From positions 28,554,185 to 28,618,184 of the forward strand of contig NC_052471.1 in the NCBI RefSeq assembly GCF_009730915.1: a stretch of DNA of 64,000 nucleotides, written 5' to 3'. The first letter of the stretch is position 1, and each line of letters starts with the position of its first letter. A program made the position numbers and the translations under genes. The stretch comes from Dioscorea cayenensis subsp. rotundata (taxonomy: Eukaryota; Streptophyta; Magnoliopsida; Dioscoreales; Dioscoreaceae). Positions 11,560 to 22,373 of the stretch are shown here, one piece after another. The notes beneath the pieces are model-generated. The model did not search any database and was not told the origin of the DNA. It saw nothing but the letters and a program-made list of their open reading frames with translations.

Positions 11560-11759
11560 TGAAGACATAAAGAGACGGAGGCATGAAGACAGAGAAACAG
11601 AGGCTAGGGATATCATATTAGCATTTCTAAGAAAAAGACACATAAGGGGGTTTTATATAGCTACTAACATAATAATATGTGCTAATATATCCTTATATAC
11701 TAACATAATAATATATGCTAATATATCCTTATATACTAACATAATAATATATGCTAATA
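11560..11759 (-). repeat. 5' LTR of the copia element (200 bp)
   Basis: Right-hand copy of the LTR, read on the minus strand from TATTAGCA (11759) to GTCTTCA (11560). It has three copies of the ~36-bp AT-rich unit against two in the 3' LTR. The minus strand contains CTATATAAAACCCC, a plausible TATA region for element transcription. Confidence 0.9.
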
Positions 11760-12356
11760 TAATGCACTACAAACAATTGTTAACTATTTGATGTAGACAA
11801 TCAATCAATTATTATACTATAGTGGTTTTTGTCTAAAGAACTCATTTAACATATGATTATAGCTATGCTTGAAGAAATAAAAAGATATGTTATGCAAAGG
11901 ATTGTTGCTAAAAAGAAGTATATCATGAAGTGGAAGTTTGATGTTGGGCCAAACATAGTTGCCAAACTTGACAAAGAAAGGAATAAATGTGCTAAGTGGT
12001 AGGTTGATTGGAATGGTGCTACAGAACATGAAGTCTATTGGGATGAGGTGGTGCAAATGATGAGGGAGACCTATGTTGTGAAGTTAGACCATAATAGCTG
12101 CTCTTGTGGAAAGTGGGACAAGAGTGGCATCCCCTATCAGCATGCACTAGCAGCAATTGCATTCCAAGTGCAAACCCACGTATTTATGTATCTGAATGGT
12201 TCAAGAAGGATACCTACATGAAGGCATACCAGTACACTATCAATCCTGTGAGTGACAAGATGTTCATTGCTACCTCCTATAGCAAAAAATATGCCTAGTC
12301 AACCTGTGAAAAAAGAAGGAGAGAACCTTTGGAAGGCAATAGAAAAAAGTACCAGC

Positions 12357-12738
12357 GTTATCAGAATCAGACCAGACCAGCGGTCCGACAGGTTGAACCG
12401 TTTCGGTTCTCTAATTGGACTGAACTTGCAATTAAACCAGTAAAAACAGGTGTGAACCGCCGATTTTTAATTAAACATGTGAACCGATCGGTTTTATATG
12501 AACCAGCCGGTTTGTATTAAAAGATATATTGTATTGACAATTAAAATTTATGTATTTTACTTTTACTTGTATACCTTATTTGTTGTATTATTTTATTTGT
12601 TGTAATTATAATATTATTTTTTCAATTAATTATATTAAATTAAATTATTTAAAATATTTAAATTGACCCGGTGGTTAAACCGATGACCCGGTGACTTGGC
12701 ACCTTGGCCGGTTCAATGTCTGGTCCAGTTCTGATAAC
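12357..12738. mobile_element. Short TIR element (MITE-like), ~380 bp
   Basis: The left end GTTATCAGAATCAGACCAG and the reverse complement of the right end (GTTATCAGAACTGGACCAG) form imperfect terminal inverted repeats. Both are followed by GGTTGAACCG/GAACCGGCC-type sequence, and the interior is AT-rich. No convincing TSD was found, so the superfamily is open. It interrupts the MULE between its YVSEWFKK region and its zinc knuckle. Confidence 0.65.
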
Positions 12739-12814
12739 ATTGAAAAGTACAACAAAAATTTCAAGGTTTGGCAGAATCTTTAGATGTGGAATTTGTCATA
12801 TGGAGAGCCACAAC

Positions 12815-13940
12815 CAGGGACGGAACCAGGACTTATTGGTAATAGGGGCTGAGGGCAAAATGTTAAAGAAAATTCATTCAACATAACAAATGTTTCCAAT
12901 ACAAATTAGTGTGACAATGTAATCATTGATTAAAACAACCTATTTTATTATTCTTTTTACTATGTAGATATAACATTTTTTTTACGCATTTTGTTATGTA
13001 GACTTAACACTAAACATTATTTAATTATACATATATACATTGTGATAAATACTAATGTGTAATGTTTTATATTCTCAACATTTTATCTCAATGATCTCAT
13101 TGAGGCATTTAATTAAACACACTGTAGTCATATCACAAGAATGAAATTACCAATCATGCTTTATGTTTTTCACCCAAAAATTTTATACATTTATTCTCAT
13201 TTATTCTCATTTACATTAAGAATCAATACATGATCCAACAAAAGAAAAAAAAATAAACTAATATACTCACTGTTATCTCCAACCAATGTACAAAATTGTA
13301 AGGATGCAAACCAATACAAAAAATTTTCAGAACTTAGTTTAAATCTACTAACTGCCTTGCTTCTCCTTGGCCTATAAAGCATAAGCCTGCTGGGCTACAA
13401 GTCACACACACACACACACACACAAGCCCACCAATTTCAATTTTCAAACATAATTGATTTAAATCTAGTGTCTAGATCATAGATCCAATGTAACTTGTAC
13501 ATATCACGAGGTATTAAATAGCATCCAATTCAATGTAACTTGTACATATCACAAGGCATTAAAAACAATACAATCCAATGTGACTTGTATAGATCATGAG
13601 GTATTAAAAACAATCCAATCCAATGATTCCTATGGATTTCAAATTCTCATCTTGGCTAGAGTTTCTTTTTCCTTAACCGCAACTGGGTAACCCACCGAAT
13701 CTTCCCATCTTAGTGACCGCCGACACCTTAACGCAAAAGTAAAATTGAAGGAGAGGAGATAAGGAGCTGTCTTGAGAGCTTAGCCCTTCAACCTTGGGAA
13801 GGGAGAGGCTGCAACCTGCAGGGAAAAAAAAGATTGGTAGACCATCGATGGTGAGAGACGCTTGTTCAGGCCAAAATAACAGAATCACCAGTACCAGGAG
13901 GCTGAAGCCCCGATTAGCCCCCCCCTTGGTTCCGTCCCTG
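12815..13940. mobile_element. Non-autonomous hAT-type element, 1,126 bp
   Basis: Terminal inverted repeats CAGGGACGGAACCAGG (12815-12830) and CCTTGGTTCCGTCCCTG (13924-13940) are flanked by GCCACAAC and ATCACAAC. That is an 8-bp duplication with two mismatches, as expected of hAT insertion. There is no transposase inside. The interior has a (CA)n run (13404-13425) and a triplicated ~46-bp repeat. Virtual removal rejoins a CCHC zinc knuckle of the host MULE (C-GI-C-HMES-H-NKSR-C), which independently confirms both ends. Confidence 0.9.
13482..13625. repeat. Three tandem ~46-bp repeats
   Basis: A unit of the form TCCAATGTAACTTGTACATA followed by TCACGAGGTATTAAA occurs three times, starting near 13485, 13531 and 13577, with minor divergence. 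It lies inside the hAT element. Confidence 0.85.
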
Positions 13941-14875
13941 ATCACAACAAGTCAAGGTGCCCAAAAAAGCCTACACAGGTAAGTTGTATGCTAATTATTT
14001 CTTTAATGTATTATGAATTTAGTACTCATAACCAAAATTAATGTGGTTGTGCAGGGCAACACTGAAAAATGTTAGTTCAAGTAGATAGACAACAAGTGCT
14101 GGGAAAAAATAAAGGGAAAAGAAAAGACAACATCATCAAGAATTGGAGCTATTTATGGTCCAATTAGAGTTATGAAGGCAAGCAATTTGTCATAATTTGT
14201 TCTTATTGTTGAATTAATCATAACTGCTCCATGTATGTTGTAAAAGTGGCACACTGGAAAAGGTATTCTTGGAAGGGAATTGGAACATGGATTATCATTT
14301 ATTACTGTAGTGAACTGATGGTAAGATTTATTTTCATTTTAACAATTACATGGTATACCATTTATTTTTCAAGTTAATCATGCATGCTCTTTGGTCATTA
14401 TGATCATTAGGCTCATAGAAATATGAGATTTGTTGTAAAAGAAAACCAAAATGAAGAAAAAAAATCCCCACATCTCTACCTTAAATGAAGTTTTAGACTT
14501 GCCAACACAGCAGAGCACATCAACTGAAGCATTTTAAAAAAAAAATCCACAACTCTAAAGGAAAGAAGTATTTATCTAAGGTGGTTTTGTTAGTTTTCAT
14601 ATTTTGTATCAAACAATAAAATTAATATCTAGTTGTCAAGTGGATGTTAAAATGGTTGACTTCCAATGTTGTAACCTTTTTTTGGTGGGTAATTGCATGT
14701 CAAAGAGGTAAGTTAAATGCCTCTTGACTTTGTACTACTTTTTCACATTGTTGTGGAATTGGTGAATAGAGATAAAAATTAAATGAAATTAAATTAGTTT
14801 ATTTCAGATGATAAAATGAGCAAGAATGTGATTTGCAAAATTTTAATTTTTGTCAATTGAAAGAGACAATTTCAG

Positions 14876-15080
14876 GATCTATTGACAAGAATTACAATCC
14901 TGTAGGATTTGAACATAATTAAACCTTATACGTAGCATACTAATTTGCAGGATCTGAAGGATCTACATGTAATTAAACCTTGTATGTATCATACCCATTT
15001 GCAGGATCTGAAGGATTTGTAGGTTGTGAAGGTAATTAAACCTTGTATGTATTATACCAATTTGCAAATTTGAAGAATTT
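14876..15080. repeat. Degenerate ~65-bp tandem repeats
   Basis: GCAGGATCTGAAGGAT, then GTAATTAAACCTTGTATGTA, then CATACC..TTTGCAGG recurs about three times between 14876 and 15080. No coding content. The surrounding 14.56-15.45 kb is AT-rich with nothing else supported. Confidence 0.8.
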
Positions 15081-15454
15081 GTAGGATTGTTTGGATTAAT
15101 GTGTATCAATTTGTAGAATGTGCAAGATTTGCATGATTACTTGCATTGTTTACGAATAATCAACTGTAGAATCTCTTAGTTGTTGTCTCAATGGCTCCAT
15201 GTTCATTCAATTAATTATTGTATTAATTTATATGAATCACTGCAACATATATAAGATTATTTCATAATATATTAGAGGCTAGTTATAATGACCTCAAATA
15301 GATTAAGAGCCATTTTTCAAGATCAATAATCACTAATCATTAGAAGCAAAAGCAATAACTTGATGTATTGGTTATAATTAATTAAATTGATTTAGATTGA
15401 TATGTTTGCTTAATATAGAAAATTTGCATGTTAGAAATAAAAAAAGATGTTTAA

Positions 15455-17070
15455 GGCCTTATTTGGATTGGCTTCTGGGAAGCCCATAAGCACTTTTTTA
15501 TAAGTTAAGCACTTCTGAGCGGAAGAAAATATGCTTGTATTGGCTTTTTTGCAAAATCAAAAGCTGATAAAAAAGTCCAAATTCTGCCTTTTCCAGAAGC
15601 TAGTAAAGTGGTGCTCCTGAAAAAAGCACTTATGAAAAGCTATTTTAGGTGTTATACAATTACCAATTTACCCTCAATAAATAAAGAAATTAATACCCTC
15701 AATCCTTAACAGTCTTCTCCTACCTCTTGCCTCTACCCCTTTCATCCAGACAGAGGAATAGGTTGGCGAGGAGAGCTTTGCAATCACATTCTAGTGATGT
15801 TCTTGCGAAAATTAGAGGTAGATTTCCTGTGATTCATCTTCAGTTGTTACCCTTCTTTTGTTTTTCTTTCCTTCTCTCTCTCTCTCTCCAAGATCTCATC
15901 CATTCTCTCAATCCCTGGATGCCATAGTTTCTCAATCGAGCTTCATGCGTGGTTCATCGGCGGTGTTGCGAATTGGGGGTGCTCTAATGCTTGGATCTAT
16001 GGTGAGTTGTCTCTCTTTCTACAGATTTTTTCGTTGTTGTTGGTTGTCTTGAATCATTCTGGGGTTTTTGTAGTTTTTATCACTTTTGATTTCGATTGGT
16101 TTTGGATTTATTGCTTTGAATTGGGTCCAGTTTTGTGGAAATATCGAGGTGTTATTGATTTTGGAGTTCATGGAGTGTGGATCGGTTTGATGAGTTTCAA
16201 TGGATAGCCATTGAAAAAGCATAAGGAGCTTTGAGGGTTTTTCAATTAATCAACCAATGCATCTCCTTAGGCATGTTTGTTTCCTTGTTTCTTTGATTAT
16301 TATAGAGCTCCTAGTCTTTGTTCTATTATTCTTGAAAAGATTAGGATGGTCACATATTACTATATAGTTGGAGAGGGTTTTTTGTGGCTTGCTAGTGTGT
16401 GGCAGGCTTGTTCGATTATTTCAGATGATGACTAGCCTTCTCTAGTGTGATCTAAGTTTGACACTATGCTATCTTATCTTTTTGAAAAGCTTAAGTTCAT
16501 TAGTGAGCCATTTGTTATGATGTTAACAGCTAATGTCTCTCAAGCAAAACTATCTTCAAATTGCCTATGAGTTTTACAAGCAAGACATTTGCATAGAGAT
16601 GCAAATATAATAGTAGAAGTTCTATTTAATGAGTTAATTATTCTATTGATTGGGGAAGAGATAGAATAATTACATCAAGATATGATTCATCTTGTTGACA
16701 TAAATATTCCAATAGCTTGATGTATGTTTTGTTATAGTTATGAGTATGAAAATTCAAAAAGAGAAGGATGAAGATTTCTTGAAAGCAAATGAATTTAGAG
16801 ATTGTTGGGCGAACATAAAAAGCTGAATTGTGAGTTACTTTCATATTCTAGTTAAGAGCCTTATAGTTACGTTTTTTGTACTTCACATTTGTTAAGAGTT
16901 TTGGTTAATCTCAAAGGAAACTACCAACTTCTAGCTTTGACATACAAATAGTTTGAGTTGATTTTTGTTTGAACCTAATGTAACTTACTTTGGAAAGCAT
17001 TTTTGGAAAAAGTGCTTCTACGAATTAAAAAAAAAACATTTTTTTTTTTAAAACCAACCCAAACAAGCCC
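15455..17070. mobile_element. PIF/Harbinger-type non-autonomous element, 1,616 bp
   Basis: TIRs GGCCTTATTTGG (15455) and CCAAACAAGCCC (ends 17070) match at 10 of 12 positions and are flanked by TAA on both sides (15452-15454, 17071-17073). This is the 3-bp TSD typical of PIF/Harbinger and Tourist elements. Subterminal AAGCACTT/AGAAGC motifs occur in both ends. I could not read a Harbinger transposase. The interior contains a CT-rich leader-like tract and a short exon-like piece (15945-16001). Confidence 0.8.
15945..16001 (+). other. Exon-like piece inside the Harbinger-type element
   Basis: After a CT-rich tract (15860-15900) that looks like a plant 5' leader, an ATG opens 19 codons (MRGSSAVLRIGGALMLGSM) and ends exactly at a good donor (ATG|GTGAGT, GT at 16002). 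GC content is higher than around it. This could be a first exon captured from a host gene. The parent gene is not recognised, and a chance ORF is possible. Confidence 0.35.
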
Positions 17071-17073
17071 TAA

Positions 17074-18110
17074 ACATGATCAAGTATTGCAGGTTGAATC
17101 TCCACTACACATACACACTCATGAGGTAGTATTCTTTAACAGATAATAATCATGTGTTCCACCGTGGAGACCTTCAACAAAATGGCGGGGGTCTCAAAGG
17201 GGTGCTTTGCAACTGCTTTGTTAGCTTCCCTTATGAGAGTAGGGGTTTCAAAGCTTCTGTAAGAAGGTGGGATCTCGATGAGTGCGAGGCTCGAACAACA
17301 TCAAGGGACTAGATGGGATGGAGGCGTCAGGACTAAATGGGGTTTAGGGATTTCACATATGGGGGTGGATTCAAATTCAAAAAGACTGTATCCGAATCTT
17401 GTATTTTATTCTCACATATTTAATTAGTATTTTTTATTTTTTAAAATTAATATTTTAACAACATAATATGCCATACTAGCGAAAACTAATGTAGAGAATA
17501 ACCCCCATTTCTCTGTGGACTAAGATTTCCAATTTCAGAGAAATAAAGGGATGTAATAGGCGCAAAAAATAATAGAGGTACTCAAAGGGTTGAAATCATA
17601 GAATCAGAAGGACTAAACTGGTAATTATAGCTAACTAAAAACATAACCAAACCAAGCAAGAATAGACCCTAAACATTATCAAGGAATGGAAAAATACATA
17701 AGTTGAATAAAGAAAAACAGATAGTGATGAGCAAAAGAAGTACAGGACTGACATCTAATAGGAGGTGTGATCAGGGAGATCGTTCTTTGGGTTGAGAAGC
17801 TGGTTGAGTAGTGATAAGTGAAATTATTTTGATTTTGAAGTAAATTCATATGTTATAAAAAAAAAAACAAATTAATGATATTTATAAAGCTCAAGAATCA
17901 AATTGAATATTTATTTGTTATATTCATATAATTTAACCATTTAATTGATTATTATTATTTTTTTTTAGTTTTAAGGGGTTAAATGAATATTTGGATACAA
18001 GAACCAATTGTAGTTTTCCTTTTACAAGGAAAATAAAAGAAAGATCAGTGGTATTTTTACAAAATAAGTGATAGCATTCTGGTCTAGATCCGAAACCCGT
18101 TATCAACGCT
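17074..18110. other. Intergenic DNA upstream of the 18.2-kb gene
   Basis: No coding frame or transposon end supported. The last ~100 bases include the GC-richer leader of the next gene. Confidence 0.5.
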
Positions 18111-18172
18111 AACGGGCGCGAATGGAGAATCCGATAAGGTCGGAGATTTCTCGATCGAAAGGGAGCTTCTCC

Positions 18173-18181
18173 AAACCCTAG
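18173..18181 (+). promoter_or_regulatory. Telobox just upstream of the start codon
   Basis: AAACCCTAG ends two bases before the ATG at 18184. Telobox motifs near transcription starts are common in plant housekeeping and ribosome-related genes. Confidence 0.55.
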
Positions 18182-18183
18182 CA

Positions 18184-20520
18184 ATGGCGGAGAACCTCTT
18201 CCAAGGCTTGCCACCCCCTTCTTCCGCTCCATCCGTGGAGGTGGAGAAGCCCTTGCCTTCTACTAAGCCCGCAGCGTCTCCGGCTCCAGCTCTACCCCCT
18301 GTCCCCGCCCTCAAGAGCGCACTCAAACGGAATAAGCCCTTGGAATCCCAACAAGAAGGTACCTTTCCTAATCTCCATGAATCTAGGGTTTTGTTGTTCA
18401 TATGTTTGATAAATTTAGTGTCTTGTTGCGTACTGGGTCGAGATTAAGCTGAATTATGTCTTCAACTCGTTTGTGTTTATTTTCAGATGAATTGTTCGGT
18501 TTTACTGGGATTCATTTGAAAATTTTTAGGGTTTATGATAAATTCAATGTATGATTGTTAACTAGATTGATTGTTTGTGTTTATTAAGATGAAATAGTTT
18601 CTCTTTAGTGAGATTTGTTAGAAAACTTTTCAATCAATCGTAGAAAATAAAGAATTAGTAATGTTTCTCATGAATCAACCCACATTCGACTTCAGGACAG
18701 GATCAATTTAGGTACAAAGCTTTCTTTAGTTTAGGAAATCAAAGTATTCATTATAAGCCTCTTTAATGTTTTCATTGATGCTTAGAATTTTGCTGTCTAC
18801 TGTTGCATTAGTCTGCAAGTTTGTGCAATCAAGGTTATACTATTTTCACTAATTGCAGTGGCTTTCATTGCAATCAGCATTTTGGAATTTGTAATTATTT
18901 CTGTCTGTCAGTTCTTTGAGATGAATTGTTCATATTTTGATGGATTTGTTGTTAATTTTAAGCGGAAGCGCCCCAGAAGCGGTTGCGATTCAAAACATCG
19001 GTGGATGCATCCGAGAAACAAGTTATAGAAGCAATGCAGAAGATTGCTTCGCATATAAAAAATCCTTCAAAGTTCAGTAAGGCTGCAAAGCTTGCTGTGC
19101 AATTGGTACAAGCCGGAAGTGTGAAGCTGGGAACCAGTAACCATTTTTTTGCTATATTGGAAGCAGCAATGTCTTCGTCTTCTGCGCCAACAGATCCTTC
19201 AGTAAGAGCAGATTATCATGCTTTGTTCTCTGCTGCTCAAGATGTCACTGAGGTAAATTTTGGGGTTTTCAAGCTGATCGGTTTCGTTTGCAAGTTTATT
19301 AGCCCGGCATTTTCGATGGACAATGTATACTCTACCTGTGGCATTTCATATCATTATCTGAGTGTCCCAGATCGTTAACTAGTCTTCTCTGATTTTATGT
19401 TATTTTTTATTTGGCAATTCATAACAATTTTTTCCCATGCATAGAGACTTTGTGCTACTGTTCTAGTATTTCTTATTCAACATCTACTTTCTTTTGAATG
19501 TGCAGAGCTTTACCAAACAGCAGAATGATCAACTGACAACATGGATTATGAGAGCTGTGATGGCAAATGATTTTTACACTGATGACAGCTTTATTGTAAG
19601 AAAACTATACTTGCTGTTATGATGTTGAATCCGGTGCTATCTTAGGTCTAAACTTAATTGGTATGTCATTTGATATGCAAGTATTGAATTAAACCACAAT
19701 ATGAGCTTTTCCTTGTGTGTTTATTGTATCGAGCTATTTTTTGTTATATACCTGATAGCATGATCTTTTACTTGAGATTTATTTTTCTCTAGTTTTCTAA
19801 AACAGCAGGCAAAATTAAAGAAGCCATATCTAGTCTTCCGTTGGCAACTAAAGATGATGACGATGAGGAAGCAGCAACTCTCGCAGAAGCTGAGAAAAAA
19901 GCAGAGGCTGAAGCAAATCACAATCCAGAGGAGGGTAACCAATCATCTGCTTTTGATGAATCAAACAAAGAATCTTCTGATCCTTTTGGTTTGGATGCTC
20001 TACTTCCAAGCACATCGAGGAAAGATGAAAAATCCCGAGAAAAGGCAGTGGCATTTTTGAACAGGCAAACAGATGAAGAAGAATCAAAGAGATTTATAAA
20101 GTCAAAGAGGGAAGCTTTGCTTCTATGCTTGGAGATCTCAGCTCGCCGTTACAAGATACCATGGTTAGACTTCATTGTTAATCCATCATTTGTTATATTT
20201 GAGTATTCACTCTCATTCTAAAAAATAATATCTGTTTTCATCAAATTCTTTACAGGGCACAAACTGTAATCGACATCTTAGTTAAGCATGCTTTTGACAG
20301 CATAGACAGGTTCACACATTGCCAAAGAGACGCAATCAGTAAGCTCTGGCATTCCATAAACGAGCAACATATTAGAAGAAAGCAAGGAAAATCAGTTACC
20401 GGAAAACTTGATATGAATGCATTTGAATGGCTCCAGGAGAAGTATGCCAATGAGAAGATAAGCATCCGGCGTGCCGTCGGAGATGGAGGTTCCCGTCGAG
20501 CAGAACAATGGCTTGGCTAA
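18184..20520 (+). CDS. Conserved-looking protein of unknown function, 396 aa, five exons
   Basis: Exons 18184-18358, 18963-19252, 19506-19595, 19793-20163, 20256-20520. All introns are GT..AG, phases fit, 1,191 nt total including TAA. The N-terminus is Pro/Ser/Ala-rich (residues 1-58, LPPPSSAP, PALPPVPALKSALKR), which suggests disorder. Residues ~59-195 look helical and globular (KRLRFKTSVDASEKQVIEAM, IKNPSKFSKAAKLAVQLVQA, QNDQLTTWIMRAVMANDFYT). Residues ~196-275 are acidic and charged (KDDDDEEAATLAEAEKKAEA). The C-terminus is basic and helical (KHAFDSIDRFTHCQRDAISK, WHSINEQHIRRKQGK). No signal peptide or membrane segment. I do not recognise a named domain and assign no function. Multi-exon integrity argues that the gene is expressed and under selection. 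Confidence 0.88.
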
Positions 20521-21100
20521 GTGTTCTCTGCTGTTCTTTATCAACACTTGTAATCAAATCAAACTCTTCATCTATTTTAGATGCTCTTGTTACATTGTTG
20601 AAGTGGAAATCATGTTCTGAAACAATACCTTTTTACAATGTTGGTTTTACTGTCAACTTCTGTGAAAAGTTAGTTCACCTAAATGTTCTCATCATGTGAA
20701 CTTTGTATGAATGTTGTCTTTATTTCCATCCTATCATACAGTAAAATTGTAAAAGATTATGAATTTTTTTTAGGTAAGTTATTACCCAAACAAAATATTG
20801 TTCACATAATTTCAGGACATATCATTCATGCATATAAGAAAAGGAAAACATAATTACAGGACATATCATTCATGCATATTTATAAATGAAGTGAAACAAA
20901 ACAAACCAAACCATAATAAAGAAAGGAGAGAAAAAGAAAAGCAAAGTGGCCACGCACAAGAGGACAGTCCCAAAGTGCGGCGTTCGGCGGAGTACTGTTT
21001 TTTTAATCTCCAACCCAAACCATCACTCAATCACTCTCATTTTCTATTCCCCATCCAACCTACCATTCCTTCTCCTCCTCCTCCTTCTCCTTCTTCTTTA
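20521..21100. other. 3' UTR and spacer before the LBD gene; short direct repeat
   Basis: The first part is the 3' UTR of the preceding gene (AT-rich). A 22-nt stretch beginning AGGACATATCATTCATGCAT occurs twice, near 20814 and 20858. Nothing else is supported. Confidence 0.6.
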
Positions 21101-21274
21101 TTTTACATATATATTTATATATATATATATATAAAACAAAGACATAGAGAAAACCTCCATCATCTCCAATCCACCATTACTACACTGCTCCCTCTCAACC
21201 CTACACTTTCCCCTCCCTTGTCCCCCATCTCCTTCAAAGATATATCCCTTCAGCCACTTCTTCTTCTTTGTTTA

Positions 21275-21280
<6 letters not shown>
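21101..21280 (+). promoter_or_regulatory. Putative core promoter/leader of the LBD gene
   Basis: A long TATATA run (about 21107-21134) ends in TATAAAAC and is followed by a C/T-rich leader of about 150 bases up to the microsatellite. The run may supply the TATA box. The transcription start is not determined. Confidence 0.4.

Positions 21281-21356
<76 letters not shown>
21281..21356 (+). repeat. Compound (GT)n(GA)n microsatellite abutting the LBD start codon
   Basis: About 18 GT units (21281-21317) pass directly into about 20 GA units, ending at the base before ATG 21357. It has no stop codon in the LBD frame. It would lie wholly in the 5' leader. Confidence 0.95.
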
Positions 21357-21359
<3 letters not shown>

Positions 21360-21896
21360 GCTTCTTCAGGAACAGGGACAACAACATCATCACCATGTGG
21401 TGCATGTAAGTTTCTAAGGAGGAAGTGCACAAGGGACTGTATCTTTGCACCATACTTCAACTGTGAACAAGGTCCTGCAAGGTTTGCAGCCATACACAAA
21501 GTATTTGGAGCTAGCAACGTGTCTAAGCTCTTGTTGCATGTTCCTGTTCCTGAACGTTGTGAGGCTGTTGTTACTATTTCTTATGAAGCACAAGCTCGGA
21601 TTAGAGACCCTGTTTATGGTTGTGTCTCTCATATCTTTGCTCTTCAGCACCAGGTTAATTTGTTACTTTGCATTCACTCTTGCATCCTTTTTTTCAGTTA
21701 ATTTCTTCTCATCTTTGTCTAAAGGGTAGTTCTGTCTGTGCCTTTTCTTTTGTCACTTTCTTGATGGGATAGTTTCAACAACATATACAGAAATAAAGTA
21801 GATGTAGATCATAAAGGTAAACTTTTTCCAAAGGTTTGTTATATGGAAAATTAATTTGGCTATTTTCAAGGGGTGGCAATTAAAAAAAATCTCTCC

Positions 21897-21927
<31 letters not shown>

Positions 21928-22373
21928 ATGAATCTGTTAATTAGGGTTTGCATGAACTTGCATGGTTGATCATTTGTTATGTGATAACTATATAGGTAGC
22001 CTTGTTACAAGCACAAGTAATGCAAATGAAGGTACAGTTAGCTCAAAAGACGACGGCGATGACGGCTACGACAATGGCTTCTCGATCATCATCATCATTG
22101 TCGTCGGAGAATCACCGGCATCATTATTGGCAAGGGATTAACAATGGAGATATTAACTCTGAAACTTTTGGTCATCCAAATTATGTTTGCATGCAGATGC
22201 AATCCATGTCTCCACAAAGTTCTCTTGATTCTTGTTGTGCTGATGGAATATTAATGCCTTCTTGTTTATCATCAGAAGGTGTTGTTACCACCCAACTTTG
22301 TACTAAAAGGAAGGCTCCCTTTGATGAGTTGGGTGAGCTTCAAGCTTTGGCTTTAAGGATGATGAAGAGTTAA
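21357..22373 (+). CDS. LBD16-like: LOB-domain (LBD/ASL) transcription factor, LBD16-like, 224 aa
   Basis: Two exons, 21357-21653 and 21996-22373 (GT..AG, phase 0, the usual LBD intron position after the LOB domain core). The Cys motif C14-GA-C17-KFLRRK-C24-TRD-C28 fits CX2CX6CX3C. The GAS block follows ([21 protein letters not shown]), then the DPVYGC motif and a Leu-zipper-like coil across the exon junction ([17 protein letters not shown]). The C-terminus [12 protein letters not shown] is characteristic of the LBD16 branch of class I. Family role: nuclear DNA-binding factor. LBD16/29-type members act downstream of auxin response factors in lateral root initiation, which is an inference for this copy. 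The start is set by ATG right after the microsatellite; no alternative in-frame upstream ATG was seen. Confidence 0.95.

Larger units (their letters stand above)
7569..11759 (-). mobile_element. Complete but defective Ty1/copia retrotransposon (minus strand), 4,191 bp
   Basis: Two LTRs (7569-7736 and 11560-11759) flank gag-pol read on the minus strand. A 5-bp TSD, TAATG, lies at 7564-7568 and 11760-11764. The primer-binding site TGGTATCAGAGA (initiator Met tRNA type) directly follows the right LTR, and the polypurine tract TTTGAGGGGGGA abuts the left LTR. LTR ends read TA..CA rather than TG..CA. Domain order gag, protease, integrase, RT is that of copia. The element has stops, frameshifts, an RNase H deletion and an inverted LTR fragment in gag, so it is non-autonomous. 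It is inserted in a MULE remnant. Confidence 0.93.
11780..14560 (+). mobile_element. Mutator-like (MULE) transposase remnant, copy A, multiply interrupted
   Basis: The plus-strand translation from about 11850 reads MLEEIKRYVMQRIVAKKKY, then KWKFDVGPNIVAKLDKERNK, a stop, then WDEVVQMMRETYVVKLDHNS with the SWIM-type zinc finger CSCGKWDKSGIPYQHA. After a frame change come YVSEWFKKDTYMKAYQYTIN and, past a TIR insertion, KISRFGRIFRCGICHMESHN. This order (MULE core, SWIM finger, C-terminal CCHC knuckle) is typical of plant MuDR-like transposases. Copia is inserted upstream, a TIR element at 12357-12738 and a hAT element at 12815-13940. The tail (about 14430-14530, DLPTQQST) resembles the end of MULE copy B at 49.9 kb. 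Decayed and non-functional. Confidence 0.85.

Noticed and set aside
20930..20990. Possible auxin response elements upstream of the LBD gene (GACA/TGTC cores)
   Set aside because: Only isolated 4-5 base cores, expected by chance; no paired AuxRE found.
21250..21517. Open frames of repeated Ser-Leu, Thr-His, Arg-Glu or Val-Cys
   Set aside because: Pure translation of the (GT)n(GA)n microsatellite on both strands.
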